A stretch of DNA of 22,260 nucleotides from an uncultured Lachnospiraceae bacterium (GTDB lineage: Bacteria; Bacillota; Clostridia; Lachnospirales; Lachnospiraceae). Positions 15,243 through 22,260 of this stretch are shown in pieces. Where the stretch lies: positions 1-22,260 of the forward strand of contig CAJUMC010000053.1 in NCBI GenBank assembly GCA_910587085.1, in the 5' to 3' direction. Every line of letters starts with the position of its first letter. The stretch's first letter is position 1. Position numbers and translations under genes: made by a program. The notes below the pieces were generated by a model that did no database searches, had not been told where the DNA came from, and saw only the letters and a program-made list of their open reading frames with translations.

Positions 15243-15297
15243 TATTTATTCCTCCTGGCAGCATCCGGCAAATAAAGCAGAGCTGAATGTCTGGCTT

Positions 15298-15326
15298 ATT
15301 ATAACGTATCCTCTTCCCTCTGTCAA
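15298..15326 (-). promoter_or_regulatory. Perfect sigma-A promoter of the aspS leader transcript
   Basis: A perfect TTGACA (15321-15326) and a perfect TATAAT (15298-15303) are spaced by 17 bp on the minus strand. Transcription should start near 15291. No comparable promoter was seen closer to aspS, so this is probably its promoter. Confidence 0.9.
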
Positions 15327-15556
15327 GGCTGCTGCGCAAAACTTCCGCATCCTGCCCTTTTTGAACTTATCTGCAGCTTAAATGTTTGCTCCCTGCAATG
15401 AGACAGTACGGTTCTTCGCCCCATTTAATTTCCTGCGTTGAACCCCTGGCTCTGTCTGCTGCCGTACAGACTTGCGATCCAGAAATAAACGCCATTCCCG
15501 AAATAAGAAAATCAGGAAGCAAAAATACAAAGGATTATAAAATCCCCCTTGAGCGC
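15327..15556. other. Gap between the alarmone synthetase gene and the aspS promoter
   Basis: I see no gene here. Just after the synthetase stop there is a weak GGATT/AATCC hairpin (about 15532-15547), followed on the minus strand by T-rich sequence. It may serve as a poor terminator. The rest shows no repeat or recognisable element. Confidence 0.5.
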
Positions 15557-16627
15557 TTACGGGCGGGCGCGGTCAATTTCGTTGCGTATTCCCTGCATCT
15601 GGTAGTCCAGCAGCTCAATGGAATCAGCGCAGTCCTTCAGCTTTCTCACAATCTCCTCCGCATTCTCCACATCCTTTTTGTATTTCAGCTTATGCTCCAG
15701 GCTCGCCCAGAAATCCATGGCGATCGTACGGAACTGCACTTCCACCTTGCGGTATATCTTAGCCGAGGAGAGGAAGATCGGTACCTCAATAATAATGTGC
15801 AGACTTCGGTAGCCGTTGTCCTTCGGATTTTTGATATAATCCTTCCGGGTCAGCAAAATAATATCATCCTGGCGGATAAAAAGCTCCGCAAGCCGGTAAA
15901 TATCATCCGGAAACGAGCAGATCACCCGGACTCCGGCCACATCGGCAAGTTTTTCCCTGATATTTCCGACCGTGACGGCAGCTCCCTTTCTCGTCAGCTT
16001 CTCATAGATGCTCTCCGGCGTTTTCAGCCTGCTCTTAATGGATTCAAAGGGGTTGCGGTTGTACTGGTGGGAAAACTCATCGTTCAGGATGTGCAGCTTC
16101 GTCTCGACCTCCATGATGGCACTCCGGTACTGCATCATCAGCTCGTTGAAGGGCTTTGTTTCCTTCAGCTTTTCCGCCTGCAGCTGAATCAGCCGGTGCT
16201 GCCTTCTCAGCCGTTCCGTCTGTCTTTCCACCTTCGCCTCAAGCTGATTTTTGCAGTTGAACAGCTCAACGGTATTTTTGACACGGTTTTTCACGATGGA
16301 CATTTCAAACGGCTTGTGGATAAAATCGGAAACTCCCAGCTCAAAACACTGGTTCTCCACCTCGGCAGCCTGCTCGCCGCTTATGACAAGCACGGGAATT
16401 TTCCCAAGCCATCCGTTTTCCTTCATCTCCGCAATTACTCCGAAGCCGTCCAGCTTCGGCATCTGCAGATCCAGCAGAAGCGCGGTCGTCTCATCCTGGT
16501 ACTTCTGCAGCTTCTGCACCGCCTGCTCGCCGTCCTCCGCCAGTTCCACAATATAATCATCCTTCAGCATGCCGCGCAGAAGTTCGCGGTTCACCTCTGC
16601 GTCGTCCACAACCAATATCCTTTGCAT
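15557..16627 (-). CDS. Response-regulator receiver fused to a small-alarmone (p)ppGpp synthetase
   Basis: The 356 residues hold two domains. Residues 1-120 are a CheY-like receiver: acidic pair D8/D9, phosphoacceptor D53 in LLLDLQMPKLDG, S83 and K105 (HKPFE). A probable coiled-coil linker spans about 124-156. Residues ~165-320 are a RelA/SpoT synthetase domain: SRLKTPESIYEKL (199-211), DVAGVR (229-234), KDYIKNPKDNGYRSLH (262-277), KVEVQFRT with catalytic Glu296 (294-301), and WASLEHKLKYKK (307-318). There is no HD hydrolase, TGS or ACT domain, so it should make but not degrade (p)ppGpp, with synthesis probably gated by phosphorylation of the receiver. No histidine kinase lies in the window. 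ATG 16627 has GGAAGGAG upstream at a rather long spacing (about 15), which leaves the start slightly uncertain. A possible 44-aa gene precedes it. Confidence 0.93.
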   Translation of the reverse strand: MQRILVVDDAEVNRELLRGMLKDDYIVELAEDGEQAVQKLQKYQDETTALLLDLQMPKLDGFGVIAEMKENGWLGKIPVLVISGEQAAEVENQCFELGVSDFIHKPFEMSIVKNRVKNTVELFNCKNQLEAKVERQTERLRRQHRLIQLQAEKLKETKPFNELMMQYRSAIMEVETKLHILNDEFSHQYNRNPFESIKSRLKTPESIYEKLTRKGAAVTVGNIREKLADVAGVRVICSFPDDIYRLAELFIRQDDIILLTRKDYIKNPKDNGYRSLHIIIEVPIFLSSAKIYRKVEVQFRTIAMDFWASLEHKLKYKKDVENAEEIVRKLKDCADSIELLDYQMQGIRNEIDRARP

Positions 16628-16708
16628 ACGAATTCCGTGCTGCTCCTTCCCGTAATAAAACAGCGGGAAAAGCTTTCCCCCCTTTACACCATACTGCTTT
16701 ATGCAATT

Positions 16709-16843
16709 TTACCACATTCCGCGTGTTTTTTCTACTACATTTTTATAAATTTGACCAGCCGCGCAGCAGTTCCTGTCTTCCTCTCCGCCCTCCATTCCTG
16801 CCTGCTTTCGGTTCCGTCTCCCGCAGCCCTGAATATTCGCCAT
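16709..16843 (-). CDS. Possible small protein (44 aa) upstream of the alarmone synthetase
   Basis: The frame starts MANIQGCGRRNRKQ and ends TRGMW. It has AAGGAG 6 bp before the ATG and a plausible promoter (TTGGAT-16-TACAAT, 16877-16904) about 35 bp upstream. It is rich in Gly, Arg, Glu and Cys (three Cys) and has no signal peptide or membrane segment. I recognise no family. It would share a transcript with the receiver/(p)ppGpp synthetase gene 81 bp further on. It could be a real small regulator or simply an open stretch of leader. Support is limited to the RBS, promoter and spacing. Confidence 0.35.
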   Translation of the reverse strand: MANIQGCGRRNRKQAGMEGGEEDRNCCAAGQIYKNVVEKTRGMW

Positions 16844-16876
16844 ATTTTTCTCCTTCCGGCAGGTAGAATACGAAAA

Positions 16877-16904
16877 ATTGTACAAACTTCCCGTACACAT
16901 CCAA
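16877..16904 (-). promoter_or_regulatory. Possible promoter of the small ORF and alarmone synthetase
   Basis: TTGGAT (16899-16904) and TACAAT (16877-16882) are separated by 16 bp on the minus strand. They lie back to back with the typA promoter, whose -35 begins 8 bp away at 16912. A further extended -10 (TGGTAAAAT, near 16706-16714) could serve the synthetase gene alone. Confidence 0.5.
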
Positions 16905-16911
16905 AAAAACC

Positions 16912-16939
16912 TTGTAAAACCGCTTAAATATGGTAAAAT
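16912..16939 (+). promoter_or_regulatory. Promoter of typA
   Basis: TTGTAA (16912-16917) and TAAAAT (16934-16939), spaced 16 bp and with an extended TGG before the -10, lie about 100 bp before the typA ATG. Confidence 0.65.
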
Positions 16940-17041
16940 ATCCGCGACAACAGAACGGGCGGCAGCGCAAAGCAGACTTTACCGCAGGGCCGCGCGCAGC
17001 CGGAAAGACACCGTTAAAACAGAAAACGAGGACAAGCCAAC

Positions 17042-18868
17042 ATGAAAACAAAACGTGAAAACATCAGGAACATTGCCATTATCGCACATGTAGACCACGG
17101 CAAAACAACCCTTGTGGATGAGCTGCTCAAGCAGAGCGGCGTTTTCCGCACCAATCAGGTGGTGGAGGAGCGCGTCATGGACTCGGGCGATATCGAGCGG
17201 GAGCGCGGCATTACCATCCTCGCCAAAAATACCGCCGTCAATTACAACGGCGTTAAAATCAATATTATCGACACCCCGGGACACGCGGATTTTGGCGGCG
17301 AGGTGGAACGCGTGCTTAAAATGGTGAACGGCGTCGTGCTCGTTGTGGACGCGTTCGAGGGCGCAATGCCGCAGACGAAATTCGTGCTGAAAAAGGCTCT
17401 GGAGCTGAGTCTTCCGGTAATTGTCTGCATCAACAAGATCGACCGTCCGGAAGCCAGGCCGAAGGAGGTTATTGACGAGGTGCTCGAGCTCTTTATCGAG
17501 CTGGATGCCAGCGACGATCAGCTCGACTGCCCGTTCGTTTTCGCCTCCGCCAAGACGGGCATCGCCATACTGGAGCTTGACGACAAGCCGGAAAACATGA
17601 AGCCGCTCTTTGAGACAATCCTTGATTATATCCCGGCGCCGGAGGGTGATCCGGATGAGGGGACGCAGGTACTGATCAGCACGATCGACTACAACGAATA
17701 TGTCGGCCGCATCGGCATCGGAAAAGTGGACAACGGCACGGTGAAGGTCAACCAGGATGTCGTAATTGTCAACCATCACGACCCGGGCAAAAGCCGCCGC
17801 GTAAAAATCAGCAAGCTGTATGAGTTCGAGGGGCTGAAGAAGGTTGAGGTTGCCGAGGCGGGAATCGGTGCAATCGTAGCTATCTCCGGTATTCCGGATA
17901 TCCATATCGGCGATACGATCTGCTCGCCGGACAGACCGGAGCCGATCCCGTTCCAGAAAATTTCCGAGCCGACGATCGCCATGAATTTTATCGTAAACGA
18001 CAGCCCGCTCGCCGGGCAGGAAGGCAAGTTTGTTACCTCCCGCCACCTGCGCGACCGGCTGTTCCGCGAGCTGAATACGGACGTTTCGCTGCGCGTGGAG
18101 GAAACCGATACCACCGAGGCGTTCAAGGTTTCCGGGCGCGGCGAACTGCACCTGTCCGTCCTGATCGAAAATATGCGCCGCGAGGGTTATGAATTCGCGG
18201 TCAGCAAGGCGGAAGTGCTCTATCACGTCGATGAGGACGGCAAGCGCCTGGAGCCGATGGAGCGCGCGTTTGTGGATGTCCCGGAGGAATTTTCCGGCAC
18301 CGTCATCCAGAAGCTCTCCGAGCGCAGGGGCGAGCTGCTCGGCATGTCGTCCGCAAACGGCGGCTACACCCGGCTTGAATTCCTGATTCCGGCGCGGGGC
18401 CTGATCGGATACCGCGGCGAATTTCTCACCGACACAAAGGGAAACGGCATCCTGAACACCTCCTTTGAGGGTTACAGCCCGTACCGGGGCGATATCCAAT
18501 ACCGCAAGACCGGCAGCCTGATTGCCTTTGAATCCGGCGAGGCCATCACCTACGGCCTGTTTAACGCACAGGAACGCGGGATTCTGTTTATCGGGCCGGG
18601 CGAAAAGGTGTACAGCGGCATGGTGATCGGCCAGAACGGCAAAACGGAGGATGTCGAGGTGAATGTCTGCAAAAAGAAACAGCTGACAAACACCCGCTCC
18701 TCAAACGCGGACGAAGCACTCCGTCTCGTGCCGCCGAGGGTTCTCAGCCTAGAACAGGCGCTGGAATTTATTGACACGGACGAGCTGCTGGAAGTCACAC
18801 CAAAATCACTCCGCATCCGGAAAAAGATTCTCGATCCGCTGATGCGCAAACGCGCTCAGCGGAAGTAG
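17042..18868 (+). CDS. typA: Ribosome-associated translational GTPase TypA/BipA
   Basis: TypA is an EF-G-like GTPase that binds the 70S ribosome and supports ribosome assembly and growth under stress or cold. The 608 residues are the usual length. GTPase motifs are G1 AHVDHGKT (15-22), G2 RGITI (55-59), G3 DTPGH (77-81), G4 NKID (131-134) and G5 SAK. A beta-barrel domain II, EF-G III/V-like domains (GRGELHLSVLIENMRREGYE) and the BipA-specific C-terminal domain (NTRSSNADEALRLVPPR) follow. ATG 17042 starts MKTKRENIRNIAIIAHVDHG as in homologues; the RBS (GAGGA) is weak. It is the only convincing plus-strand gene, divergent from the alarmone synthetase. In enterobacteria (p)ppGpp is reported to bind BipA, so the proximity is suggestive only. 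Its base composition is clearly GC-richer than the operon to its right. Confidence 0.98.
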   Translation: MKTKRENIRNIAIIAHVDHGKTTLVDELLKQSGVFRTNQVVEERVMDSGDIERERGITILAKNTAVNYNGVKINIIDTPGHADFGGEVERVLKMVNGVVLVVDAFEGAMPQTKFVLKKALELSLPVIVCINKIDRPEARPKEVIDEVLELFIELDASDDQLDCPFVFASAKTGIAILELDDKPENMKPLFETILDYIPAPEGDPDEGTQVLISTIDYNEYVGRIGIGKVDNGTVKVNQDVVIVNHHDPGKSRRVKISKLYEFEGLKKVEVAEAGIGAIVAISGIPDIHIGDTICSPDRPEPIPFQKISEPTIAMNFIVNDSPLAGQEGKFVTSRHLRDRLFRELNTDVSLRVEETDTTEAFKVSGRGELHLSVLIENMRREGYEFAVSKAEVLYHVDEDGKRLEPMERAFVDVPEEFSGTVIQKLSERRGELLGMSSANGGYTRLEFLIPARGLIGYRGEFLTDTKGNGILNTSFEGYSPYRGDIQYRKTGSLIAFESGEAITYGLFNAQERGILFIGPGEKVYSGMVIGQNGKTEDVEVNVCKKKQLTNTRSSNADEALRLVPPRVLSLEQALEFIDTDELLEVTPKSLRIRKKILDPLMRKRAQRK

Positions 18869-18886
18869 AGCGGCTATCATGCAGAA

Positions 18887-18952
18887 GGGCACCCCTTGAG
18901 ACGCTTGTCAGCGAAGCAAAGGGTGCCCGGCACGGCCGTATATGCATTTTTT
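18887..18952 (+). terminator. Hairpin and T run after typA, convergent with the right-hand operon
   Basis: GGGCACCC (18887-18894) pairs with GGGTGCCC (18921-18928), with an inner CGCT/AGCG stem. A T6 run follows only at 18947-18952, further from the stem than normal. It lies 19 bp after the typA stop, between converging transcripts, and may help end both. Confidence 0.5.
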
Positions 18953-19023
18953 CATTAAATAAAGTATTCTTCCTGCCCGTCCCCTTGCCCTGAGGAAAGG
19001 TATATTACAATCTCCCGCATTCT

Positions 19024-19890
19024 TTAATACGGATGCCTTCCGATCCTTCCTACCAGTACCCTTTCACCCGCACCAACTGTTTCATCACACCAATAAAAAT
19101 AAATTCTTAAATCTGAGCCCGGATGAATCATCTTAAAATGCGGCTGACATTCGATTTCCTTATGTCGTTCCTCGGTTTTCCCTTCCAGCTGCTCGCTGTA
19201 TGTAAATGAAAATATCAAATCATCCGCATGTCCGGGATCTGGCGCACATTCCCTTCTCAGCAAAGAAGCAAGGATTTTCATCGCTTCCTCGAGCCGATTC
19301 GAGTATTGCCGATACAATTCAATTGCTCTGTCATTTAATATTCCCAAAGCTCTGGTAATCTCCTTCGCTCTGTCGGGAAAATGCGGTATGTGTTTCATTT
19401 CGGAAAGAATTCCTTCAGCAAAACAGCTGTTCACAAAACAGGATCGCATAAATAATTCATATTCCTGGACATTCCGTATCGAGGCAAGAATATCTCTACG
19501 TTTTTGAATGTAATCCTGTTGACTGCACACCGCATCAGGAAAATCCCCCAGCGCAACCGCAATTGTTTTTTTCTCTGCAGTTTCCTCCAATGGAAAAGTC
19601 TCATCCAGCAGCGTCATTTCTCCTTTGCTGAACGCTTCCAGCAGCCTGCGCCGATCCTCCGCGCTGCCATTCCCCTTATTTTCATAAAGCCATTCGACAA
19701 ATGTTATTCCCTCCTGCACCGGTATCTCCCAAATCTTATCCTGGTATTTCAATGTCTCACCTACAAGATCATTCCTGCAGTAAGCGACAATCTCCATGAT
19801 TTCTCCGATTTCATCCCTGCGCCTATACAAATCCATTTTTTCCCCGGTATATCGAAAGCTTTCCTCAAACAGAGTGTTAATGACCTGCAT
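19024..19890 (-). CDS. Unrecognised third protein of the DUF262/ATPase operon
   Basis: I do not recognise this 288-aa protein. It has no signal peptide or membrane segment. It is charged and mainly helical in composition up to about residue 215, with several Cys and aromatic residues. The C-terminal ~45 residues look beta-rich and more structured, with PHFKM, LRIYFYWCDE and VLVGRIGRHPY near the end. It starts inside the end of the ATPase gene (14-bp overlap), so translation is likely coupled and the products probably act together. Local GC is visibly lower than in typA (about 38% against 58% in single sampled 60-base lines). In defence-type operons the distal variable gene is often an effector or specificity factor, but that is inference. 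No catalytic motif can be assigned. Confidence 0.85.
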   Translation of the reverse strand: MQVINTLFEESFRYTGEKMDLYRRRDEIGEIMEIVAYCRNDLVGETLKYQDKIWEIPVQEGITFVEWLYENKGNGSAEDRRRLLEAFSKGEMTLLDETFPLEETAEKKTIAVALGDFPDAVCSQQDYIQKRRDILASIRNVQEYELFMRSCFVNSCFAEGILSEMKHIPHFPDRAKEITRALGILNDRAIELYRQYSNRLEEAMKILASLLRRECAPDPGHADDLIFSFTYSEQLEGKTEERHKEIECQPHFKMIHPGSDLRIYFYWCDETVGAGERVLVGRIGRHPY

Positions 19891-20956
19891 TTTTTCTCCT
19901 TAAATTAAACAGCTCCCTTAAATCCTGCTCCTTCTGATCAAAAAATCCTAACGGCCATTCCGACAATTCTCCATTCTCATCCACACTGATTTTATCAATC
20001 TGAACGGCATCTTTTTCTTTTGAAAAAAAATAAATCTGCATTCTGTCCGTACACTTGTCAAAGGCAGCCTGTACTCTGGCGCCGTCTATTATATGCTCGC
20101 TGTGGGTTTCCACAATAAGCTGTACCCCTGCTTCCGTCAGGAGCTCCAGAAATTTTCCCATTCTGCTCTGCGCTGCCGGATGCAAATGCGCCTCCGGGTT
20201 TTCAATCATCAGAATGACATTCCCCGTCGATGCACACCACAGCCCCGCTGTCACAACAGACAGAATATAGCTGATACCGAAGCCCGTCATAGTGGGCAGT
20301 ACAGCCTCTTCCGCCAGCTGGTTTCCATACCGAATATCCGTCGTGGCCTTTCCATAATCCGTAATAACGGAAAAACTGACATCTCCCAGAATAGCATTCA
20401 TCCAGTTTTCCACCTGAATCGAGAATCTGGAGCTTTCTCTGCTCAGCGCAAGACGCTCCGGAACCTCTTTCTGCATGAGATCCGCACGCTCAATCAAATA
20501 AGCAGCGTTTGCGCCGTCCCGCAGAATGTCATCATCCACACCCGCCGGATAGGAAATACGCGGCCCCAGACGCTCCGCGTTTAGATAAAAAAGCGGTGTC
20601 TTCAACGCAGCATCTGACTTGGTATAGGACAGCTTCAGAGACCGGAGCTTATCAATTTTATAGACAAAGACCGTCTCTTCTTGCTCCCAGCGAATCCGCA
20701 GCTCGAAATCCCCTTCCGGCAGCTCCAGCCGATTCTGCGAAATGAGGGCCTTCGGATTGCCCACCGCAACCCCCAGTGCTTCCGAAGCATCAACCGAATC
20801 CTCCTTTTCCCGCGCTGTCGCGTCCGCGAGCAGCAGCGCCTGGATCATCGTAGATTTCCCCGTAGCATTTCCTCCCGCAAGAATTGTCAGCTCCGATAAA
20901 GACAACCGCAAGTTATTGAAACACTTGAAATTTTTCAGCTCAACAGCCTTTATCAT
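19877..20956 (-). CDS. AAA/ABC-type ATPase, DUF3696-like (OLD/SMC-related)
   Basis: The 359 residues begin with the typical MIKAVELKNFKCF lead. Walker A is GGNATGKST (28-36). A signature-like TMTGFGISY lies at 222-230. Walker B with extended acidic residues is VILMIENPEAHLHP (247-260), and the His switch is ETHSEH (283-288). The C-terminal segment, with WPLGFFDQKEQDLRELF (334-350), is characteristic of DUF3696 ATPases. No TOPRIM nuclease domain follows, unlike full OLD proteins. ATPases of this class power or regulate many anti-phage and toxin modules. The gene overlaps the DUF262 gene by 17 bp and the third gene by 14 bp, so the three form a tightly coupled operon. The ATPase call is secure; the target is unknown. 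Confidence 0.93.
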   Translation of the reverse strand: MIKAVELKNFKCFNNLRLSLSELTILAGGNATGKSTMIQALLLADATAREKEDSVDASEALGVAVGNPKALISQNRLELPEGDFELRIRWEQEETVFVYKIDKLRSLKLSYTKSDAALKTPLFYLNAERLGPRISYPAGVDDDILRDGANAAYLIERADLMQKEVPERLALSRESSRFSIQVENWMNAILGDVSFSVITDYGKATTDIRYGNQLAEEAVLPTMTGFGISYILSVVTAGLWCASTGNVILMIENPEAHLHPAAQSRMGKFLELLTEAGVQLIVETHSEHIIDGARVQAAFDKCTDRMQIYFFSKEKDAVQIDKISVDENGELSEWPLGFFDQKEQDLRELFNLRRKNAGH

Positions 20957-22100
20957 GGCATTCCTCCCATAGCTTCCGTATCACGTTAATTGACAGCAGT
21001 ATATGACTTCTTGTTCCCGTTGAGGAGGTTATCGCGCTGTAAAAATCGGCGTCCTCCTCCAGCCGTCTCCGGTATGCCTCCCGAATCCGCGGGGCGGCCC
21101 TCTTCACATTTTCTTCTTTCGGCTGGATATTGGTCAGCACCACTGCCCAGCCGGTAAACAAGGATTTGTTTATTTTCTTATTTCCCGGCTTGCAAAAAGA
21201 ATAATCTTTCAAAATTTCATGACAGTCATCCATTGCTTTCTTAAATTTCTGCAACAGAATTTCAAGCTCCTGCTCTTTCTTTTCATTCAAAAACAGAATC
21301 ATACGATCCATCATTTTCATCAATCCGGAGTACTGGTAAAAATCCCCCGTTTTCCAGTCGTACATGTTCAATATTGCAAGATAGCGCAGGCAAAGCTCCT
21401 GCGCGCCCATTCGTACATCCTTTACTAGCTTTTGGGTGGCTTTCTGAAATTCGCCGCTTTTCGCCATCCTCTTCAGAAGCAAACGCACCGCGGGTGTTGC
21501 CATAATATTCCTTATTTCCTGAAAATTCAGCGGAAGTCCCCCCGTATTCAATCTGCGGAACACATCAAACTTTACCAGCTGAGGACATCTCTCATCCAGT
21601 ATATTCACCGTCAGTTCCGTATCCTCAATCCGTGTGCGCAGCTTCGGCTCCAGATCGCGGAAATACTTCTTCTCGCAATTGACAAGATACTGCATCTTTT
21701 TCAGGGAAAACTCATTTTTCAGAAAAGAATGAATCGTGGAAAGACGCTGCGTACCGTCGATCACATCCTTGATCCCCTCGCCGTTTTCATCCAGATAAAC
21801 GGCAGGAATCGGTATCCGCAGCAGCAAGGACTCAATCAGCGCGCTTTTCCTCTGCTCATCCCATACCAGCTTTCTCTGATATTCGGGGGACAGATTCAGC
21901 TTTCCCTCGGAAATCCAGTGCTCGATCTGAAATACTGTAATCATTTTCTGATAGACCCGGATATTGTGCACTTCATAAGGCACATCGGCCTCCGTCATCT
22001 CGGCCCCGTTATCCACATCCGCCTCAATGCCGATAAATTCCAGTTCTCTCTTTTCCGCCATCTCCAGATATTGTTCCAAATCCGATCTCTGTTTATCCAT
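20940..22100 (-). CDS. DUF262 (GmrS/ParB-like) domain protein
   Basis: The 386 residues carry a DUF262 domain, related to the ParB/sulfiredoxin fold and to the N-terminal half of GmrSD-type restriction enzymes. Visible motifs are SPEYQRKLVW (71-80), ESLLLRIPIP (90-99), the nucleotide-binding IDGTQR (114-119), and FRRLNTGG plus LNFQEIRN (181-198). The C-terminal half lacks the HNH (DUF1524) nuclease often fused to DUF262, so the catalytic effector, if any, must lie elsewhere. ATG 22100 has GGGAGGAG at a spacing of about 10, and a promoter lies at 22161-22189. It is the first gene of a three-gene operon with an ATPase and an unknown protein. DUF262 proteins are common in restriction and anti-phage islands; the exact activity here is unknown. 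Confidence 0.93.
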   Translation of the reverse strand: MDKQRSDLEQYLEMAEKRELEFIGIEADVDNGAEMTEADVPYEVHNIRVYQKMITVFQIEHWISEGKLNLSPEYQRKLVWDEQRKSALIESLLLRIPIPAVYLDENGEGIKDVIDGTQRLSTIHSFLKNEFSLKKMQYLVNCEKKYFRDLEPKLRTRIEDTELTVNILDERCPQLVKFDVFRRLNTGGLPLNFQEIRNIMATPAVRLLLKRMAKSGEFQKATQKLVKDVRMGAQELCLRYLAILNMYDWKTGDFYQYSGLMKMMDRMILFLNEKKEQELEILLQKFKKAMDDCHEILKDYSFCKPGNKKINKSLFTGWAVVLTNIQPKEENVKRAAPRIREAYRRRLEEDADFYSAITSSTGTRSHILLSINVIRKLWEECHDKGC

Positions 22101-22160
22101 TGTCGGGCGGCTCCTCCCTTGAAAAAGTTTCTCTCCTTACGAATATTTCTTTATTATGTT

Positions 22161-22189
22161 AGTATAACTGATTTCTTACAATTTTACAA
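22161..22189 (-). promoter_or_regulatory. Sigma-A promoter of the DUF262-ATPase operon
   Basis: TTGTAA (22184-22189) and TATACT (22161-22166) are separated by 17 bp on the minus strand, about 60 bp before the DUF262 ATG. This indicates the operon begins here and is probably complete within the window. The bases to the right edge show no other feature. Confidence 0.75.
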
Positions 22190-22260
22190 CCGGATCGCAG
22201 CTCTGTCTCACGGTAAACGCACGATTTTATGTCTATCCGCCAAAGAAAAAATCTGATATA

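Noticed and set aside
14729..15286. Phe/Ser- or Lys/Glu-rich frames through the 19-bp repeats on both strands
   Set aside because: They exist because the repeat contains no stop in these frames. The hairpin terminator and leader elements lie inside them, and no protein family is recognisable.
14727..15291. T-box riboswitch before aspS
   Set aside because: The conserved antiterminator core (TGGNACCGCG type) and AG boxes could not be found in the leader.
15386..16927. 513-codon plus-strand frame opposite the receiver/(p)ppGpp synthetase gene
   Set aside because: Antisense shadow; no family resemblance and it crosses the promoter region.
16743..17051. 102-codon minus-strand frame starting opposite the typA start
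   Set aside because: Crosses both divergent promoters, lacks an RBS, and its second half overlaps the better-supported 44-aa frame.
16979..18499. 506-codon minus-strand frame opposite typA
   Set aside because: It is the complementary shadow of typA; composition is atypical and it has no domain or RBS.

Overview
The window reads as chromosome of a Gram-positive anaerobe of the class Clostridia (Bacillota), most likely Lachnospiraceae-like. The grounds are the dnaE-pfkA and uvrC neighbourhood, an archaeal-type aspartyl-tRNA synthetase, BspA-type leucine-rich-repeat surface proteins, strong AGGAGG-type ribosome binding sites, and sigma-A promoters with 16-17 bp spacers. I saw no rRNA, tRNA or CRISPR array. 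Apart from typA, every convincing gene is on the minus strand.

Layout from left to right. 1-562: AT-rich DNA with a broken IS630-type transposase, abutting the pfkA terminator. 729-9752 (minus, read right to left): ftsH (membrane protease), uvrC (excision repair), dnaE (DNA polymerase III alpha) and pfkA (6-phosphofructokinase). Tandem repeats sit at the 3' ends of ftsH (49-bp unit) and uvrC (39-bp unit). 10140-10541: a bacteriohemerythrin with its own promoter and terminator. 10707-13245: a two-gene unit for a BspA-LRR lipoprotein and a secreted Ig-like/BspA-LRR protein. 13401-14726: a probably non-discriminating aspartyl-tRNA synthetase. 14727-15330: its long leader. 15557-16627: a response-regulator receiver fused to a (p)ppGpp synthetase. 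16709-16843: a possible 44-aa gene. 17042-18868 (plus): typA/bipA. 19024-22100 (minus): a translationally coupled three-gene operon of a DUF262 protein, an AAA/ABC-type ATPase (DUF3696-like) and an unrecognised protein. This is a candidate defence or conflict system.

The most striking signal is the leader of the aspartyl-tRNA synthetase gene. A perfect TTGACA-17-TATAAT promoter drives a 17-codon reading frame with a strong RBS. Four of its codons 9-13 are Asp. The frame is followed by mutually exclusive hairpins and a strong intrinsic terminator. The ribosome geometry fits attenuation controlled by Asp-tRNA charging, where a T-box would normally be expected in this group. A 19-bp tandem array lies between that terminator and the synthetase gene.

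Stress and surface functions dominate the accessory part. Alarmone synthesis is placed under an apparent phosphorelay input. The translational GTPase TypA is divergent from that gene. FtsH, UvrC and hemerythrin handle protein quality, DNA damage and O2/iron. The LRR pair faces outward. The right-hand operon is more AT-rich than typA, especially its last gene, and may have been acquired horizontally.
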